Source: Pseudonocardia kujensis
GTDB lineage: Bacteria > Actinomycetota > Actinomycetes > Mycobacteriales > Pseudonocardiaceae
DNA length: 64,000 nucleotides
Direction of reading: 5' to 3'
NCBI RefSeq assembly: GCF_021283305.1
Contig: NZ_JAJSOK010000007.1
Coordinates: 62,001 to 126,000, forward strand
Position 1 is the stretch's first letter; each line of letters begins with the position of its first letter. Below the pieces are notes generated by a model. It saw nothing but the letters and a program-made list of their open reading frames with translations, ran no database searches and was not told the origin of the DNA. The position numbers and the translations under genes are program-made. Of the stretch, positions 1-8,883 are shown piece by piece.

Positions 1-815
1 CCGGGCGGGCCGTCGGCGCGCAGGACGCCGAGGATCGTCCGGACGTCCGTGAGGCCGTCGTCGCAGATCGTCTTGATCGCGGCGAGCGCCTCCCGGGCCT
101 GCGCGGGACGCTGCTCGGCGACGTGCAGGCCGACCCCGGCCTGCACGCTGACGGTGGCCATGGTGTGGCCGACGACGTCGTGCAGTTCGCGGGCGATCCG
201 CAGCCGTTCTTCGGCCGCGAGCCGGCGCGCCCGCTCCTCACGGGCCTGGGTCTCGCGAGCGTGCTCGGCGCGGGTGACGGCGAGCACCGCCCGGTGGTAG
301 CCGACGGCCGCGCCGGCGCTGCTCGCCGTGGCCGCCAGCAGCACCGCATCGGGGACCACCCCGACGGTCTCGGTGTCGCCGAGCACGACCCGGATCGCGA
401 CGATCTGGACCAGCGCGGTGACGACGGCGGACGCGAGGCCCCACCGCCAGCCCCGGAGCGCCGCGAGGGTGGAGCAGCCGATCAGCGGGACCAGGGCGAC
501 CAGCCGCCCGGGATAGGGACCGAGGAACCAGAGGAGGGGCACGGCGGCGAGCACCGCCGAGGCCGCGACGGGGTGGCGGCGGCGGATGGCGACCGCACCG
601 GCGGTCGCGAGGGCCAGGGCCGCCGCGCCGGCGTCGGGCGGGCGGGCGTCCGCCACGGCCGGACCGACGCCGACGACCGCGGCGACGAGCAGCGCGGCAG
701 CCACGCAGACCCCGAGACCCGCGTCGACCACGACCGGTGACCACGGGCCGCGACGCGCCGGCTCGACCCCGGTGTCGACCATTCGCCCGCTGCCCTCGAT
801 CCGGTCCGCCGTCAC
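1..815 (-). CDS. Sensor histidine kinase, NarL/DesK type (3' end cut by window edge)
   Basis: The minus strand stays open from a GTG at 815 to the window edge, giving about 271 residues. The N-terminal ~130 residues hold several hydrophobic membrane segments. A charged linker follows, then the HisKA_3 dimerisation motif ARELHDVVGHTMATVSVQAG, with the phospho-acceptor His near residue 212. The C-terminal HATPase domain lies outside the window. By family it is a membrane sensor that autophosphorylates and passes phosphate to a LuxR-type response regulator, which would lie off the left edge. An in-frame ATG at 782 is an alternative start. The signal is unknown. Confidence 0.85.
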   Translation of the reverse strand, partial: MTADRIEGSGRMVDTGVEPARRGPWSPVVVDAGLGVCVAAALLVAAVVGVGPAVADARPPDAGAAALALATAGAVAIRRRHPVAASAVLAAVPLLWFLGPYPGRLVALVPLIGCSTLAALRGWRWGLASAVVTALVQIVAIRVVLGDTETVGVVPDAVLLAATASSAGAAVGYHRAVLAVTRAEHARETQAREERARRLAAEERLRIARELHDVVGHTMATVSVQAGVGLHVAEQRPAQAREALAAIKTICDDGLTDVRTILGVLRADGPP

Positions 816-1046
816 CGGTCCATCGTCGCGGTTACCGGCCAGGGAGCGCATCCACCCCGAGCGGTGTCCTGCCTACCACCCGGGTCGACGCCGTCTACCA
901 CCGGCGGATGACGTACGGCGCCGGCAGCAGCCGGAAGTGACGTCCCTCGTCCGACGCGCGGGCCGCGGGGCGGCGTCCACCATCGCACCACTCACCCACA
1001 CACGCGCCGGTTCGACGAGACCGGCGCAGGACCGAAGGGATCCACG

Positions 1047-1415
1047 ATGACCGCCCGTCACCTGCTCGCCGCCCCGGCCGCCGTTCACCTCTCTGCCACC
1101 GGCTCTGTGCTCGGCACGGGGCGCACCGTGCCCACCCTCGCCGCCCTGCTCGCGGTGGTCGGCCTCGTCGTCGGGGGGCTGGCCCTGGCTCGTTCCGCCG
1201 ATCGCGTCGGTCCGGTCAGCAGGCGGGCCGCGGCCTTGGTCGGCCTGGTGCTGGGGCCGCTCGGCGCGGTCGTGGGCGGGCTGCACGCGGCCAACGCCGC
1301 CGGCGGTCTCGGTACGGGCAACGGGCTGGCCGGGGCGGTTGCCGCGCTGGTGCTGGGGCTGGCCGGGACGGTCGTCGCCGGGGCGGCGCTGGCCCGCTGC
1401 CGCCGCACCGTCTGA
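1047..1415 (+). CDS. DUF6223-like small membrane protein
   Basis: A 122-aa protein with an AAGGGA ribosome site 7 nt before the ATG. It has three alanine/valine/leucine-rich membrane segments (about residues 28-48, 62-82 and 92-113) joined by short Arg-rich turns. Length and layout suggest DUF6223, a family of unknown function in actinobacteria; that assignment is from memory of the family and is moderately sure. It stands alone between the divergent kinase gene and a convergent hydrolase. No catalytic residues are evident. Confidence 0.7.
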   Translation: MTARHLLAAPAAVHLSATGSVLGTGRTVPTLAALLAVVGLVVGGLALARSADRVGPVSRRAAALVGLVLGPLGAVVGGLHAANAAGGLGTGNGLAGAVAALVLGLAGTVVAGAALARCRRTV

Positions 1416-1437
1416 CCCGACCACGCCGGCCCGGTCG

Positions 1438-2463
1438 TCACACGGGGACGACCGCGGTGGTGGCTCGGGGGCGTGCGGCCACCAGGCGCCGGCGGAACGA
1501 GTCGGTGTCGCCGAGCACCGGGCTGGTGGTGTGCAGGAAGTCGAGCAGCACCTCGGCGAAGCGGGCCGGGTGCGCGGAGTGGGGGAAGTGCCCGGTCCGC
1601 TCGAAGACCTCGAGGCGGCTGCGCGGGAGCCGGTCGTGCGCGGCGATGCTGTGGGCGAGCGGGATGACGGCGTCGTCGCTGCCGGCGACGAGCAGGACCG
1701 GGAGGTCGGCGAGCAGGTAGAGCCGGCCGGTCCCGTCGAGACGCTGGCCGGACCAGTTCAGCGCGCTGCGGACGGTGTGGAGGAAGGCCTCCCGCGCGCC
1801 GTCGTCGGCGAAGGAGGCCAGGGCGCAGGCCAGTTCGTCCAGGTCTGCGCGCGGCACCCCCGGGACGAGCCGGGCGGCCCGGTGCGCGAGCCCGGCGACC
1901 CGGCGCGGGGTGAGGGTGTGCGCGACCTTCAGGACCGCGGCCGCCCCGGGCAGGGTCGCGGCCCGCAGGGCGAGGCTCACGTCGGGGCCGAGGCCGCCGC
2001 TGGCGTCGAGGACGAGCCGCTCGGTGAGCTCGGGGAACTGGTAGGCGAACTGCATGGCGACACCCCCGCCGAAGGAGTGCCCGACCACCGTGGCGCGGTC
2101 CAGCCGCAGCGCGAGCAGCAGATCGCGCAGCCCGGCCGCGTAGGCGCCGAGCGAGTAGTCACCCGTCCGCGGTTTGGCCGACTCCCCGTGGCCGAGCAGG
2201 TCCGGTGCGACGACGTGGGCGTGCCTCCCCAGCAGGGGCAGCACCGGCATCCAGGTGGCCGAGCTGCTCGCCAGCCCGTGCAGGAGCACGACGGTCGGCC
2301 CGCCGCTGCGGCGTCCGGCTTCCAGGTAGGTCACGCGCTGGTCGTGGAGGACGATCTCGCGGCGCGTGACGGGGGCGGGTGCGGTCGAGCGGGTGCGGCG
2401 GCGGAGCCGGGGTGCGCAGGGCGGTACGTCGGGGGCGGGGCGCCGTCGGGAGGGCTGGCTCAT
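1438..2463 (-). CDS. Alpha/beta-fold hydrolase
   Basis: A 341-aa protein with a GAAGGA ribosome site before the ATG. An Arg/Pro-rich N-terminus of about 35 residues precedes the fold. Visible elements are the oxyanion motif LLHGLASSS (about 60-68), the nucleophile elbow VVGHSFGG with Ser near 130, the acid in GSDDAVIP (about 264) and the catalytic His in ERTGHFPHSAHP (about 293). This complete triad fits esterases, lipases or C-C hydrolases; the substrate cannot be read from the sequence. It is monocistronic and convergent with the DUF6223 gene. Confidence 0.88.
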   Translation of the reverse strand: MSQPSRRRPAPDVPPCAPRLRRRTRSTAPAPVTRREIVLHDQRVTYLEAGRRSGGPTVVLLHGLASSSATWMPVLPLLGRHAHVVAPDLLGHGESAKPRTGDYSLGAYAAGLRDLLLALRLDRATVVGHSFGGGVAMQFAYQFPELTERLVLDASGGLGPDVSLALRAATLPGAAAVLKVAHTLTPRRVAGLAHRAARLVPGVPRADLDELACALASFADDGAREAFLHTVRSALNWSGQRLDGTGRLYLLADLPVLLVAGSDDAVIPLAHSIAAHDRLPRSRLEVFERTGHFPHSAHPARFAEVLLDFLHTTSPVLGDTDSFRRRLVAARPRATTAVVPV

Positions 2464-2617
2464 CTGGTCCTTCGGTCACGGAGCCGGAGCCGGTGGGACG
2501 GCGTCGTCCGCCTCGGCGTCGGTGGGGCGCCGGGGGCATAGCCGGGTTCCGTGATCGATAGTCGGGCCGCGGTTGTCGGGGGCGTCACACGGCGCGTCCG
2601 GCTCCGTGCCCGGGGCC

Positions 2618-2923
2618 TCAGCTCTCGCCGCGCGAGTCGACCACCACCTCGTGCCAGGTGAGCGCGCTGTCGCCCTCCTGCAGACCCTCCATCCGGGTGC
2701 GGGTCTCGGCGAACGCCTCGTCCTCGTGCCAGGCCTGCCAGTCGGCCCGGCTCTGCCAGGTCCCGACCACGACCCGCGTGTTCTGGCCGTCGAGCGGGAT
2801 GAGCAGCTGCCCGCCGACCCAGCCCGGCCGGCCGTGCGCGGCCGCGAGCCGGTCGCGCATCGCGGCGTCCCACTCCGGCTCGGACCCGCGCCTCAGCGTG
2901 ACCTCGGTGATCACCGTCATCAT
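2618..2923 (-). CDS. Antibiotic biosynthesis monooxygenase (ABM) domain protein
   Basis: A 101-aa single-domain protein with GGAAGGAG upstream of an ATGATG start. It shows the dimeric ferredoxin-like fold pattern of ABM proteins: an N-terminal strand ITEVTLRRGSE, the motif GWVGGQLLIPLDGQNTRVVVGTW and the helix SRADWQAWHEDEAF. These small cofactor-free proteins oxidise quinones or act as stress-linked monooxygenases; the substrate is unknown. It follows the LacI gene on the same strand with about a 90-bp gap, so it may be co-transcribed with it. Confidence 0.8.
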   Translation of the reverse strand: MMTVITEVTLRRGSEPEWDAAMRDRLAAAHGRPGWVGGQLLIPLDGQNTRVVVGTWQSRADWQAWHEDEAFAETRTRMEGLQEGDSALTWHEVVVDSRGES

Positions 2924-3013
2924 GTCGGTCGCTCCTTCCGGCGTACCGGCCCGGGGTTCCCCGCTCGGGGGCCGGGCAGTCCGACCACGCGGGGACGGTT
3001 CTCCCGGACGGTG

Positions 3014-4000
3014 TCAGGCGCTGTCCCGCTCCACCACGTGGGCGGGGAAGCGACGCACCGCGTGCCCGGGGTCCCACCGCCCCTCGATGGCGGCGAGGAC
3101 GACCCCGGCGAGCGGGGTGTCGCCGCCGATGAGGTCGGCGGCGACCGAGGTGAGGCGCGGGCGGAGCAGGTCGCAGAAGGGGTCGTCGTCCATCCCGATC
3201 ACGGCGACCCGGCCGGGCACGTCGATCCCCGCGTCGGTCAGCGCGCCGAGGAGCAGCCCGGCGTGCCGGTCGGTCGGGCCGACGACGCCGTCGGGCATCT
3301 CGCCCCGCTGCCAGTCCGCGACGACCCGGGCGGCGGCGTCGACCTCGGGCCGCATGGGCACGTACCGGGCCTCCAGCCCGCGCTCGGCCGCGGTCGCGAG
3401 CACCTCGGCGATCCGGTTGCCCAGCACGTGGTCCGTGGACCGGTCGTCGTGCGACCCGAGAACGGCGATCCGCCGGCAGCCCCGGTCGGCGAGCCGCGTG
3501 GCGGCGGCGCGGCCGAGCTCGCCGTCGTCGAGCACGACGGTGGCGGTGAGCTCCGACGACCGGCGGCCGAGCGCGACCGGGACCGTGCCGGCCCCGGCGA
3601 GCATCGCGACGCTCTCCTCGGTGAACCGGTCGAGCGTCGCGACGACGGCCGCGGGCCGCAGCGCCAGCCACGCGCGGGCGGCGGCGAGCCCGCTGACGGT
3701 GGGGTCGCCGTGGATGAGGAAGGTGTAGCCCGCCTTGCGCACCTCGGACGCGATCCGGACCAGGCCGAAGAAGGGCAGCCGGTCGCTGAGGATCGAGCTG
3801 CCGTCGACGTGCCCGACGACGAGGTCGCTGCGCCCCCGCCGCAGCGAGCGCGCGCTGACGTGCGGGACGTACCGCAGCGCCTCCGCGGCCGCGAGCACCT
3901 TGGCGCGCGTCTGCTCCGGGATCCGGGCGCCAGGCGTCCGGTTGAGCACGTAGGAGGCGGTCGCCCGGGACACGCCCGCCTGCCGGGCGACGTCGCTCAT
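3014..4000 (-). CDS. LacI-family transcriptional regulator
   Basis: A 328-aa repressor starting at MSDVARQAGVSRATASYVLN, the LacI helix-turn-helix followed by the hinge helix (to about residue 55). A periplasmic-binding-protein-like effector domain follows and includes VAVIGMDDDPFCDLLRPRLTSV near the end. The ATG overlaps the DUF2306 stop as ATGA, which fixes the start and suggests translational coupling. An open frame continues far upstream but is only a shadow of the DUF2306 gene. The effector and target are unknown; no LacI-type palindrome was seen in the adjoining gaps. Confidence 0.88.
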   Translation of the reverse strand: MSDVARQAGVSRATASYVLNRTPGARIPEQTRAKVLAAAEALRYVPHVSARSLRRGRSDLVVGHVDGSSILSDRLPFFGLVRIASEVRKAGYTFLIHGDPTVSGLAAARAWLALRPAAVVATLDRFTEESVAMLAGAGTVPVALGRRSSELTATVVLDDGELGRAAATRLADRGCRRIAVLGSHDDRSTDHVLGNRIAEVLATAAERGLEARYVPMRPEVDAAARVVADWQRGEMPDGVVGPTDRHAGLLLGALTDAGIDVPGRVAVIGMDDDPFCDLLRPRLTSVAADLIGGDTPLAGVVLAAIEGRWDPGHAVRRFPAHVVERDSA

Positions 4001-4734
4001 CGTCGCCGGTCGGGGTCCTGCCGTGCCAGGCGTTCCGTTCGGACCGGTCGTGCCGTCCACCTGGCCGATCCTGCCAGCCACCACTCGGCCACGATCAGGT
4101 TCAGTACCCATGACGCCCAGACGGAGACACCGATGGCCTGTGCGATCACCGAGTGTGCAACGTCGGCGTCCGACAGGGCGCCCGGGGCGTACACGGCCAG
4201 GCAGAGCGGTGACCACACGCGGTTGGCCACGATGGACCACGTGAGCGCGACGCTGCGCACCATCCAGGCGCGGTGCTGCGCGTACCGGCCCCTCCGGGCG
4301 GCCCGATAACCCAGGACGCCGGTGACCAGCCAGAGCGCGCCGAGCGCGGTGTTGCCCGCCTGCTGCACCGGGCCCATCTCGCCGAACGGCGCGACCGTCA
4401 GCACCGCCAGCCCGCCCGGGAACACCCCGGCGAACAGGTAGAGCCGCCCGCTCCACCGGTGCACCCGCGGGTGCGAGCGGCGCAGCCATGGCCAGACCTG
4501 CAGCACACTGGTCAGCAGCGCGACCGAGCCGAAGGCGATGTGCGCCACCAACATCGGGTAGAAGTGCGGCAGGTCGGGCTGGGGCGGGACGCGCGAGCGC
4601 GCCGGATCCAGACCCAGGTACGGCGGCAGCGCGGTGACGAGGAACAGCACCGCCAGGAGCCCGAGCGGCAGGACCCAGGGGCGGCGCCGGAGCGGGACGC
4701 GCGGCGTGAGCGGCGGGGCGGTGGGTGCGGTCAT
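3997..4734 (-). CDS. DUF2306 multi-pass membrane protein
   Basis: A 245-aa protein with an AAGGATC ribosome site. It has about six hydrophobic segments. HFYPMLVAHIAFGSVALLTS, RVHRWSGRLYLFAGVFPGGL and YAQHRAWMVRSVALTWSIVA place conserved His residues inside or beside membrane helices, as is usual for DUF2306. Function is unknown; the histidines hint at haem or quinone handling, which is inference. The ORF could extend upstream to 4884, but the extra ~50 residues are low-complexity Pro/Arg. It is coupled to the downstream LacI gene by ATGA. Confidence 0.78.
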   Translation of the reverse strand: MTAPTAPPLTPRVPLRRRPWVLPLGLLAVLFLVTALPPYLGLDPARSRVPPQPDLPHFYPMLVAHIAFGSVALLTSVLQVWPWLRRSHPRVHRWSGRLYLFAGVFPGGLAVLTVAPFGEMGPVQQAGNTALGALWLVTGVLGYRAARRGRYAQHRAWMVRSVALTWSIVANRVWSPLCLAVYAPGALSDADVAHSVIAQAIGVSVWASWVLNLIVAEWWLAGSARWTARPVRTERLARQDPDRRR

Positions 4735-4834
4735 GCCCCGATCCTTCGGCGCCGACGACCCCCCGGGCAGCCGACCGGCCCCCGGATCCGGGGTGGGGCC
4801 TTCCGGAGGGCGCGGGGCGTCGGGCCCGCGGCCC

Positions 4835-5857
4835 TCAGCGGCGCTCGCCGCGCACCGGGGGAGCGGTCGTGCCACGGACGACAAGCTCGGGGGTCAGCAC
4901 GGTCTCGCCCGGCGCACGGTCCGGGTCGTCCAGGCGGGCGGCGGCGGCCCGGACGGCGTGCCGGGCGAGCAGGCCGGCGTCCTGCCGGACCGTCGTGAGG
5001 TCGACGTGGGAGAGCCGGGCGAGACGGTCGTCGTTGTAGCCCACCACCGAGACCTGCCCGGGTACGTCGATCCCGTTGCGGCGCAGGGAGTCCAGTAGCC
5101 CGAGCGCGCACCGGTCGTTGGCGGCGAGGACCGCCGTCGGCAACTCCGGGCCGGCGAGCAGGGTCTGCGCGGCCGCGATCCCGGCGTCCTCGTGGTACGC
5201 CCCGGGCAGCACTCGCGCCCGGTCGCCGAGGCCGCGGGCCGCCAGGGCCGTCAGGTACCCGGTCCGGCGCGCGGCGGCGTTGGGTCCGGTGCCGCCGTCG
5301 ACGTGCACGATCGCCCGGTGACCCAGGCCGACGAGGTGGTCGACCGCCTGCCGCACGCCCTCCGCGTCGGCACTGTGCACGCTGTCCAGCCCGGGCGCGG
5401 CCCGCCCGACCACGACGGCGACGGTTCGGGCGCCGAGCGCGGCGAGGAAGGCGTCGTCGACGTCCGGCCCGAGCAGGACGATCGCCTCGCAGCGGTGCGC
5501 GAGCAGGCCCTCGACGGCCGTCGCCTCGTCCCGGCCGGGGGTGCGTGCGGACAGCAGCACCTCGTAGCCCAGCCGCTCGGCCTCGGGGTAGATGGCCTCG
5601 ACGAGATCGGCCTCGAACGGCTCGCGCACGGTCATCAGCACGCCGAGGGTGCGGCTGCGCCCGCGGGCGAGCAGCCGGGCGGCGCTGTCCGGGCGGTAGT
5701 CGAGCTCCTCGGCCGCGGCCAGCACGCGCGCGCGGGTCTCGGCGGAGGCGCCGGGCTGGTCGCGGAAGACGAGGGAGACCAGCGCGCGCGAGACGCCCGC
5801 GCGGGCGGCGACGTCGACCATCGTCGGCCGGCGGCGCGGCGGAAGTGGCGTGGCCAT
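4835..5857 (-). CDS. LacI-family repressor of the divergent polyol operon
   Basis: A 340-aa LacI-type regulator. The helix-turn-helix MVDVAARAGVSRALVSLVFR lies near residues 12-32, followed by the hinge ARLLARGRSRTLGVLM and a sugar-binding-like effector domain ending in VSVVGYNDDRLARLSHVDLT. The ATG at 5857 has GAGG 8 nt upstream; an ATG at 5878 would add seven residues. It is transcribed away from the IolE/IolG-like operon. The gap holds a near-consensus promoter and a perfect 16-bp palindrome with the central GCGC typical of LacI operators, so it most likely represses that operon. The inducer is probably a cyclitol or derivative (inference). Confidence 0.9.
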   Translation of the reverse strand: MATPLPPRRRPTMVDVAARAGVSRALVSLVFRDQPGASAETRARVLAAAEELDYRPDSAARLLARGRSRTLGVLMTVREPFEADLVEAIYPEAERLGYEVLLSARTPGRDEATAVEGLLAHRCEAIVLLGPDVDDAFLAALGARTVAVVVGRAAPGLDSVHSADAEGVRQAVDHLVGLGHRAIVHVDGGTGPNAAARRTGYLTALAARGLGDRARVLPGAYHEDAGIAAAQTLLAGPELPTAVLAANDRCALGLLDSLRRNGIDVPGQVSVVGYNDDRLARLSHVDLTTVRQDAGLLARHAVRAAAARLDDPDRAPGETVLTPELVVRGTTAPPVRGERR

Positions 5858-5921
5858 GGTGGCATCCTCGCAGTTCACGGGCGGGTCGCGGAGATCGGTG
5901 CGGGCCGTTCACGACTATGTC

Positions 5922-5951
5922 TTGACATACGCACCTTGCGGTCACCATAGT
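5922..5951 (+). promoter_or_regulatory. Sigma-A-type promoter of the polyol operon
   Basis: A perfect -35 TTGACA (5922-5927), an 18-nt spacer, and CATAGT (5946-5951) as a 4/6 match to the -10. Transcription would start near 5958, just before the LacI-type palindrome at 5965. This is a strong match for a genome this GC-rich. Confidence 0.7.
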
Positions 5952-5964
5952 GTGCCACGGCGCG

Positions 5965-5980
5965 ACTAGAGCGCTCTAGT
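5965..5980. promoter_or_regulatory. LacI-family operator (perfect 16-bp palindrome)
   Basis: ACTAGAGCGCTCTAGT is a perfect inverted repeat with no spacer. The central AGCGCT is the usual core of LacI-family operators. It covers about +7 to +22 relative to the predicted start of transcription, so a bound repressor would block the operon. It lies between the divergent LacI gene and the isomerase gene. Confidence 0.75.
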
Positions 5981-6049
5981 TCCACGACGAGGGTGTCCGT
6001 CCCGGACGCTCGCGCACACGGCACCGACGACGACCGGGAGAGCAGCAGC

Positions 6050-6973
6050 GTGGCCCCTTCATCGACGATCCGGATCGGCTCCGCGCCCGACTCGTGGGGT
6101 GTGTGGTTCCCGTCGGATCCCGCTCAGACCCCCGCCGACCGGTTCCTCTCGGAGGTCTCCGGTGCCGGCTACGAGTGGATCGAGATCGGGCCGTACGGCT
6201 ACCTCTCCACCGACCCGGACGAGCTGCGGGACCAGTGCGCCGAGCACGGCCTGAAGATCTCGGCGGGCACCGTCTTCGAGCACCTGCACCGCCCCGACTC
6301 GTGGGACGACGTGTGGAGGCAGGTCACCGACGTCGCCGCGCTGACCGCCGCGGTCGGCGGCGAGCACATCGTGGTCATCCCCGACACCTGGCGCGACCAC
6401 AGGACCGGTGCACCGCTGGAGGACCGCGTCCTCTCCGACGAGCGCTGGAAGCTGCTCACCACGGGCATGGACGAGCTGGGCCGGCGCATCCTCTCCGAGT
6501 ACGGCCTGCACGTGCAGTTCCACAGCCACGCGGACAGCCACGTCGGCCACCAGCACGAGATCGAGCGCTTCTGCGAGAACACCAACCCGGAGTACGTGAA
6601 CCTCTGCCTCGACACCGGGCACGTCTCGTACTACGGCGGCGACAACGTCGCGCTGATCAAGAAGTACCCGGAGCGCATCGGCTACCTGCACCTCAAGCAG
6701 GTCGACCCCGCGATCATCGCCCGGGTCGAGGTCGAGGACCTGCCGTTCCCGGAGGCGGTCAGGCTCGGCGCCATGATCGAGCCGCCGTTGGGCGTGCCGG
6801 ACATGCGCGAGGTGCTCGCCGCGGTCGAGGAGCTCGACCGCGACATCTACGCGATCGTCGAGCAGGACATGTACCCCTGCCCGCCGGACCGGCCGCTGCC
6901 CGTCGCGCGGCGCACCCACACCTACCTCGCCGGCTGCTCGGGCCGGCTCGACATCGGCACCCCGAAGGCCTGA
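6050..6973 (+). CDS. IolE-like sugar phosphate isomerase/epimerase (TIM barrel)
   Basis: 307 aa from the GTG at 6050, which has GGGAG 9 nt upstream. A GTG at 5993 would give 326 aa, with a non-conserved N-terminus. The start RIGSAPDSWGVWFP and the following EWIEIGPYGYLSTDP are characteristic of inosose dehydratase IolE and related xylose-isomerase-like TIM barrels. Metal-ligand motifs are visible: VQFHSHADSHVG, NLCLDTGHVSYYGG and YLHLKQVDP, with Glu in the C-terminal IVEQDMYP. It is the first gene of the LacI-controlled operon and probably isomerises or dehydrates a keto-cyclitol or keto-sugar. Confidence 0.85.
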   Translation: MAPSSTIRIGSAPDSWGVWFPSDPAQTPADRFLSEVSGAGYEWIEIGPYGYLSTDPDELRDQCAEHGLKISAGTVFEHLHRPDSWDDVWRQVTDVAALTAAVGGEHIVVIPDTWRDHRTGAPLEDRVLSDERWKLLTTGMDELGRRILSEYGLHVQFHSHADSHVGHQHEIERFCENTNPEYVNLCLDTGHVSYYGGDNVALIKKYPERIGYLHLKQVDPAIIARVEVEDLPFPEAVRLGAMIEPPLGVPDMREVLAAVEELDRDIYAIVEQDMYPCPPDRPLPVARRTHTYLAGCSGRLDIGTPKA

Positions 6974-6987
6974 GAGGACGAGCAGAC

Positions 6988-7986
6988 ATGTCCGACGATC
7001 TCCGCATCGCCGTGGTCGGCGTGGGCAAGATGGGCTCCTTCCACGTCGACAGCCTCACCCGCCGCGTCCGCGGCGCCCGCGTGACCGTGGTCAACGACTA
7101 CTCGCACCTGCAGGCGGAGAAGGTCGCCGGCCGGATCGGGGCCCGCACCGTCGCCGACCCGTTCGAAGCCATCGGGGCCGACGACGTCGACGCCGTCGTG
7201 CTGGCCAGCCCCGGCTTCGCCCACGAGAAACAGGTCCTGGCGTGCCTCGAGCGCGGCATCCCGGTGCTCTGCGAGAAGCCGCTGACCATGGACGGCCCGT
7301 CCTCGTACGGGGTCGTGAAGGCGCAGGCCGAGAGCGGCCGCGACCTGATCCAGGTCGGCTTCATGCGCCGGTTCGACAGCGAGTACGTCGCGCTGCGCGA
7401 GCTGATCATGAGCGGCTCGGTCGGCGCCCCGCTGATGCTGCACTGCACGCACCGCAACCCCACGGTGCCGGACTCCTTCAACTCGGCGATGGCCATGGCC
7501 GACTCCGTGGTGCACGAGGCGGACTGCACCCGATTCCTGCTCGGCGAGGAGGTCGCGGCGGTCACCGTGCTGCGCGGCACGTCCACCTCGGCCGCGCCCG
7601 AGGGCGTCTCGGACCCGATGCTCGTGCTGTTCGAGACCGAGTCCGGCCGGCTGGTGACGGTCGAGAGCTTCGTACGCACCCAGGTCGCCTACGAGGTCCG
7701 CACCGAGCTCGTCGCGGAGAAGGGCAGCGCGACGATCGGGCTCGACCAGAACCTGGTGGTCAAGCAGGCCGGGCGCTGGGGCGGCACCATCGCCCCCGAC
7801 TTTGTGGTCCGCTTCGGGCAGGCCTACGACTCCCAGATGCAGCGCTGGGTCGACGCCGCCCGCCGCGGAACGATCGACGGCGCCGGCGCCTGGGACGGCT
7901 ACGCGGCCGCCGCCATCTGCGAGGCGGGCGTCGAGGCGGTCCGCACCGGCAGGCGCACCGAGGTGAAGCTGGAGGCGCGCCCGTGA
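6988..7986 (+). CDS. Gfo/Idh/MocA oxidoreductase, inositol 2-dehydrogenase-like
   Basis: 332 aa, with GAGGACGAG before the ATG. The Rossmann motif VVGVGKMGSFH (about 9-19) binds NAD(P). CEKPLTMD carries the conserved Lys. IQVGFMRRFDSEYVALR and VVHEADCTRFLLGEEV match the inositol-dehydrogenase subgroup, including the catalytic Asp/His neighbourhood. By family it oxidises a polyol or cyclitol hydroxyl to a ketone. It sits between two TIM-barrel isomerase genes and overlaps the next gene as GTGA. The exact substrate (myo-inositol, scyllo-inositol or another sugar) is not proven. Confidence 0.87.
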   Translation: MSDDLRIAVVGVGKMGSFHVDSLTRRVRGARVTVVNDYSHLQAEKVAGRIGARTVADPFEAIGADDVDAVVLASPGFAHEKQVLACLERGIPVLCEKPLTMDGPSSYGVVKAQAESGRDLIQVGFMRRFDSEYVALRELIMSGSVGAPLMLHCTHRNPTVPDSFNSAMAMADSVVHEADCTRFLLGEEVAAVTVLRGTSTSAAPEGVSDPMLVLFETESGRLVTVESFVRTQVAYEVRTELVAEKGSATIGLDQNLVVKQAGRWGGTIAPDFVVRFGQAYDSQMQRWVDAARRGTIDGAGAWDGYAAAAICEAGVEAVRTGRRTEVKLEARP

Positions 7987-8873
7987 AGCTCGCCCTCGAC
8001 CCGCAGATGTTCTACGCCACCCACTCGGTGCAGGAGCTGCCCGACGTCGTGGCGAAGATGGGGTACCGCTGGATGGAGCTGTCCCCGAAGGCGGACTTCA
8101 TCCCGTTCTTCGGCCACCCGCGCGTCGACGACGCCGGGGTGGCCACGCTGCGCAAGCGGGCCGCCGACGCCGGGGTCGGGATCGCCTCGGTGCTGCCGGT
8201 GCTGCGCTGGTCGGGTCCGGGCGAGGAGGAGCGTCGGGCCGCGGTGCGGGCCTGGAAGCGGGCGATCCAGATCACCGTCGACCTTGGCGTGGACACCATG
8301 AACTCCGAGTTCAACGGCCGCCCGGAAGGCGCGGAGGTCGCCGAGGCGCAGTTCCTGAAGTCCCTCGACGAGCTGATCCCGATCTTCGAGCGGGAGGGCG
8401 TCAAGCTGGTGCTCGAGCCGCACCCGGACGACTTCATCGAGGACGGCCACGCCGCCGTCGACCTGGTCCGCGGGCTCAACCGGGACTGGATCTCGTTCCT
8501 GTACTGCACCCCGCACACCTTCCACCAAGGCGGTACCGGCGGAGACCCGGCCGGGATCATCGGCCGGGCGGCGGAGAAGGTCACCTACGTGCACCTGGCC
8601 GACACCCTGGACCACACGGCGTCGAACGGGCTGCGCTACATCGTCAACCCGCCCGGCTCGACGGTGCGGGTGCACCAGCACGCCGAGATGGGCCGCGGCG
8701 AGGTCGACTTCGACGCGGTGTTCGCCGCGCTCGCCTCCGTCGGGTTCGACGGCGTGGTCTCCTCCTGCGTGTTCGGCTGGGAGTCCGACGCCGAGGGCAT
8801 CAGCGTGCGGCAGCGCGAGAAGGCCACCGCCCTGGTCGAGAAGCACTTCGGCGCCGACCGCCTGAACGCCTGA
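7983..8873 (+). CDS. Sugar phosphate isomerase/epimerase (second TIM barrel)
   Basis: 296 aa starting at a GTG that overlaps the previous stop. It shows the AP-endonuclease-2-like TIM barrel with metal-site motifs: MNSEFNGRP, LVLEPHPDDFIEDG, FLYCTPHTFHQGG, YVHLADTLDH and HQHAEMGRGEVDFDAVF. It resembles IolI/IolE-type epimerases more than nucleases. Together with the upstream isomerase and dehydrogenase it likely handles successive keto-cyclitol steps. It ends 59 bp before the transporter gene, with a strong hairpin between. Confidence 0.83.
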   Translation: MKLALDPQMFYATHSVQELPDVVAKMGYRWMELSPKADFIPFFGHPRVDDAGVATLRKRAADAGVGIASVLPVLRWSGPGEEERRAAVRAWKRAIQITVDLGVDTMNSEFNGRPEGAEVAEAQFLKSLDELIPIFEREGVKLVLEPHPDDFIEDGHAAVDLVRGLNRDWISFLYCTPHTFHQGGTGGDPAGIIGRAAEKVTYVHLADTLDHTASNGLRYIVNPPGSTVRVHQHAEMGRGEVDFDAVFAALASVGFDGVVSSCVFGWESDAEGISVRQREKATALVEKHFGADRLNA

Positions 8874-8883
8874 CCGTCCGGCC

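Noticed and set aside
1339-2541. A 400-aa plus-strand frame opposite the first alpha/beta hydrolase
   Set aside because: Antisense shadow: Gly/Ala/Arg/Glu-rich, no domain, fully overlapped by a gene with an intact catalytic triad.
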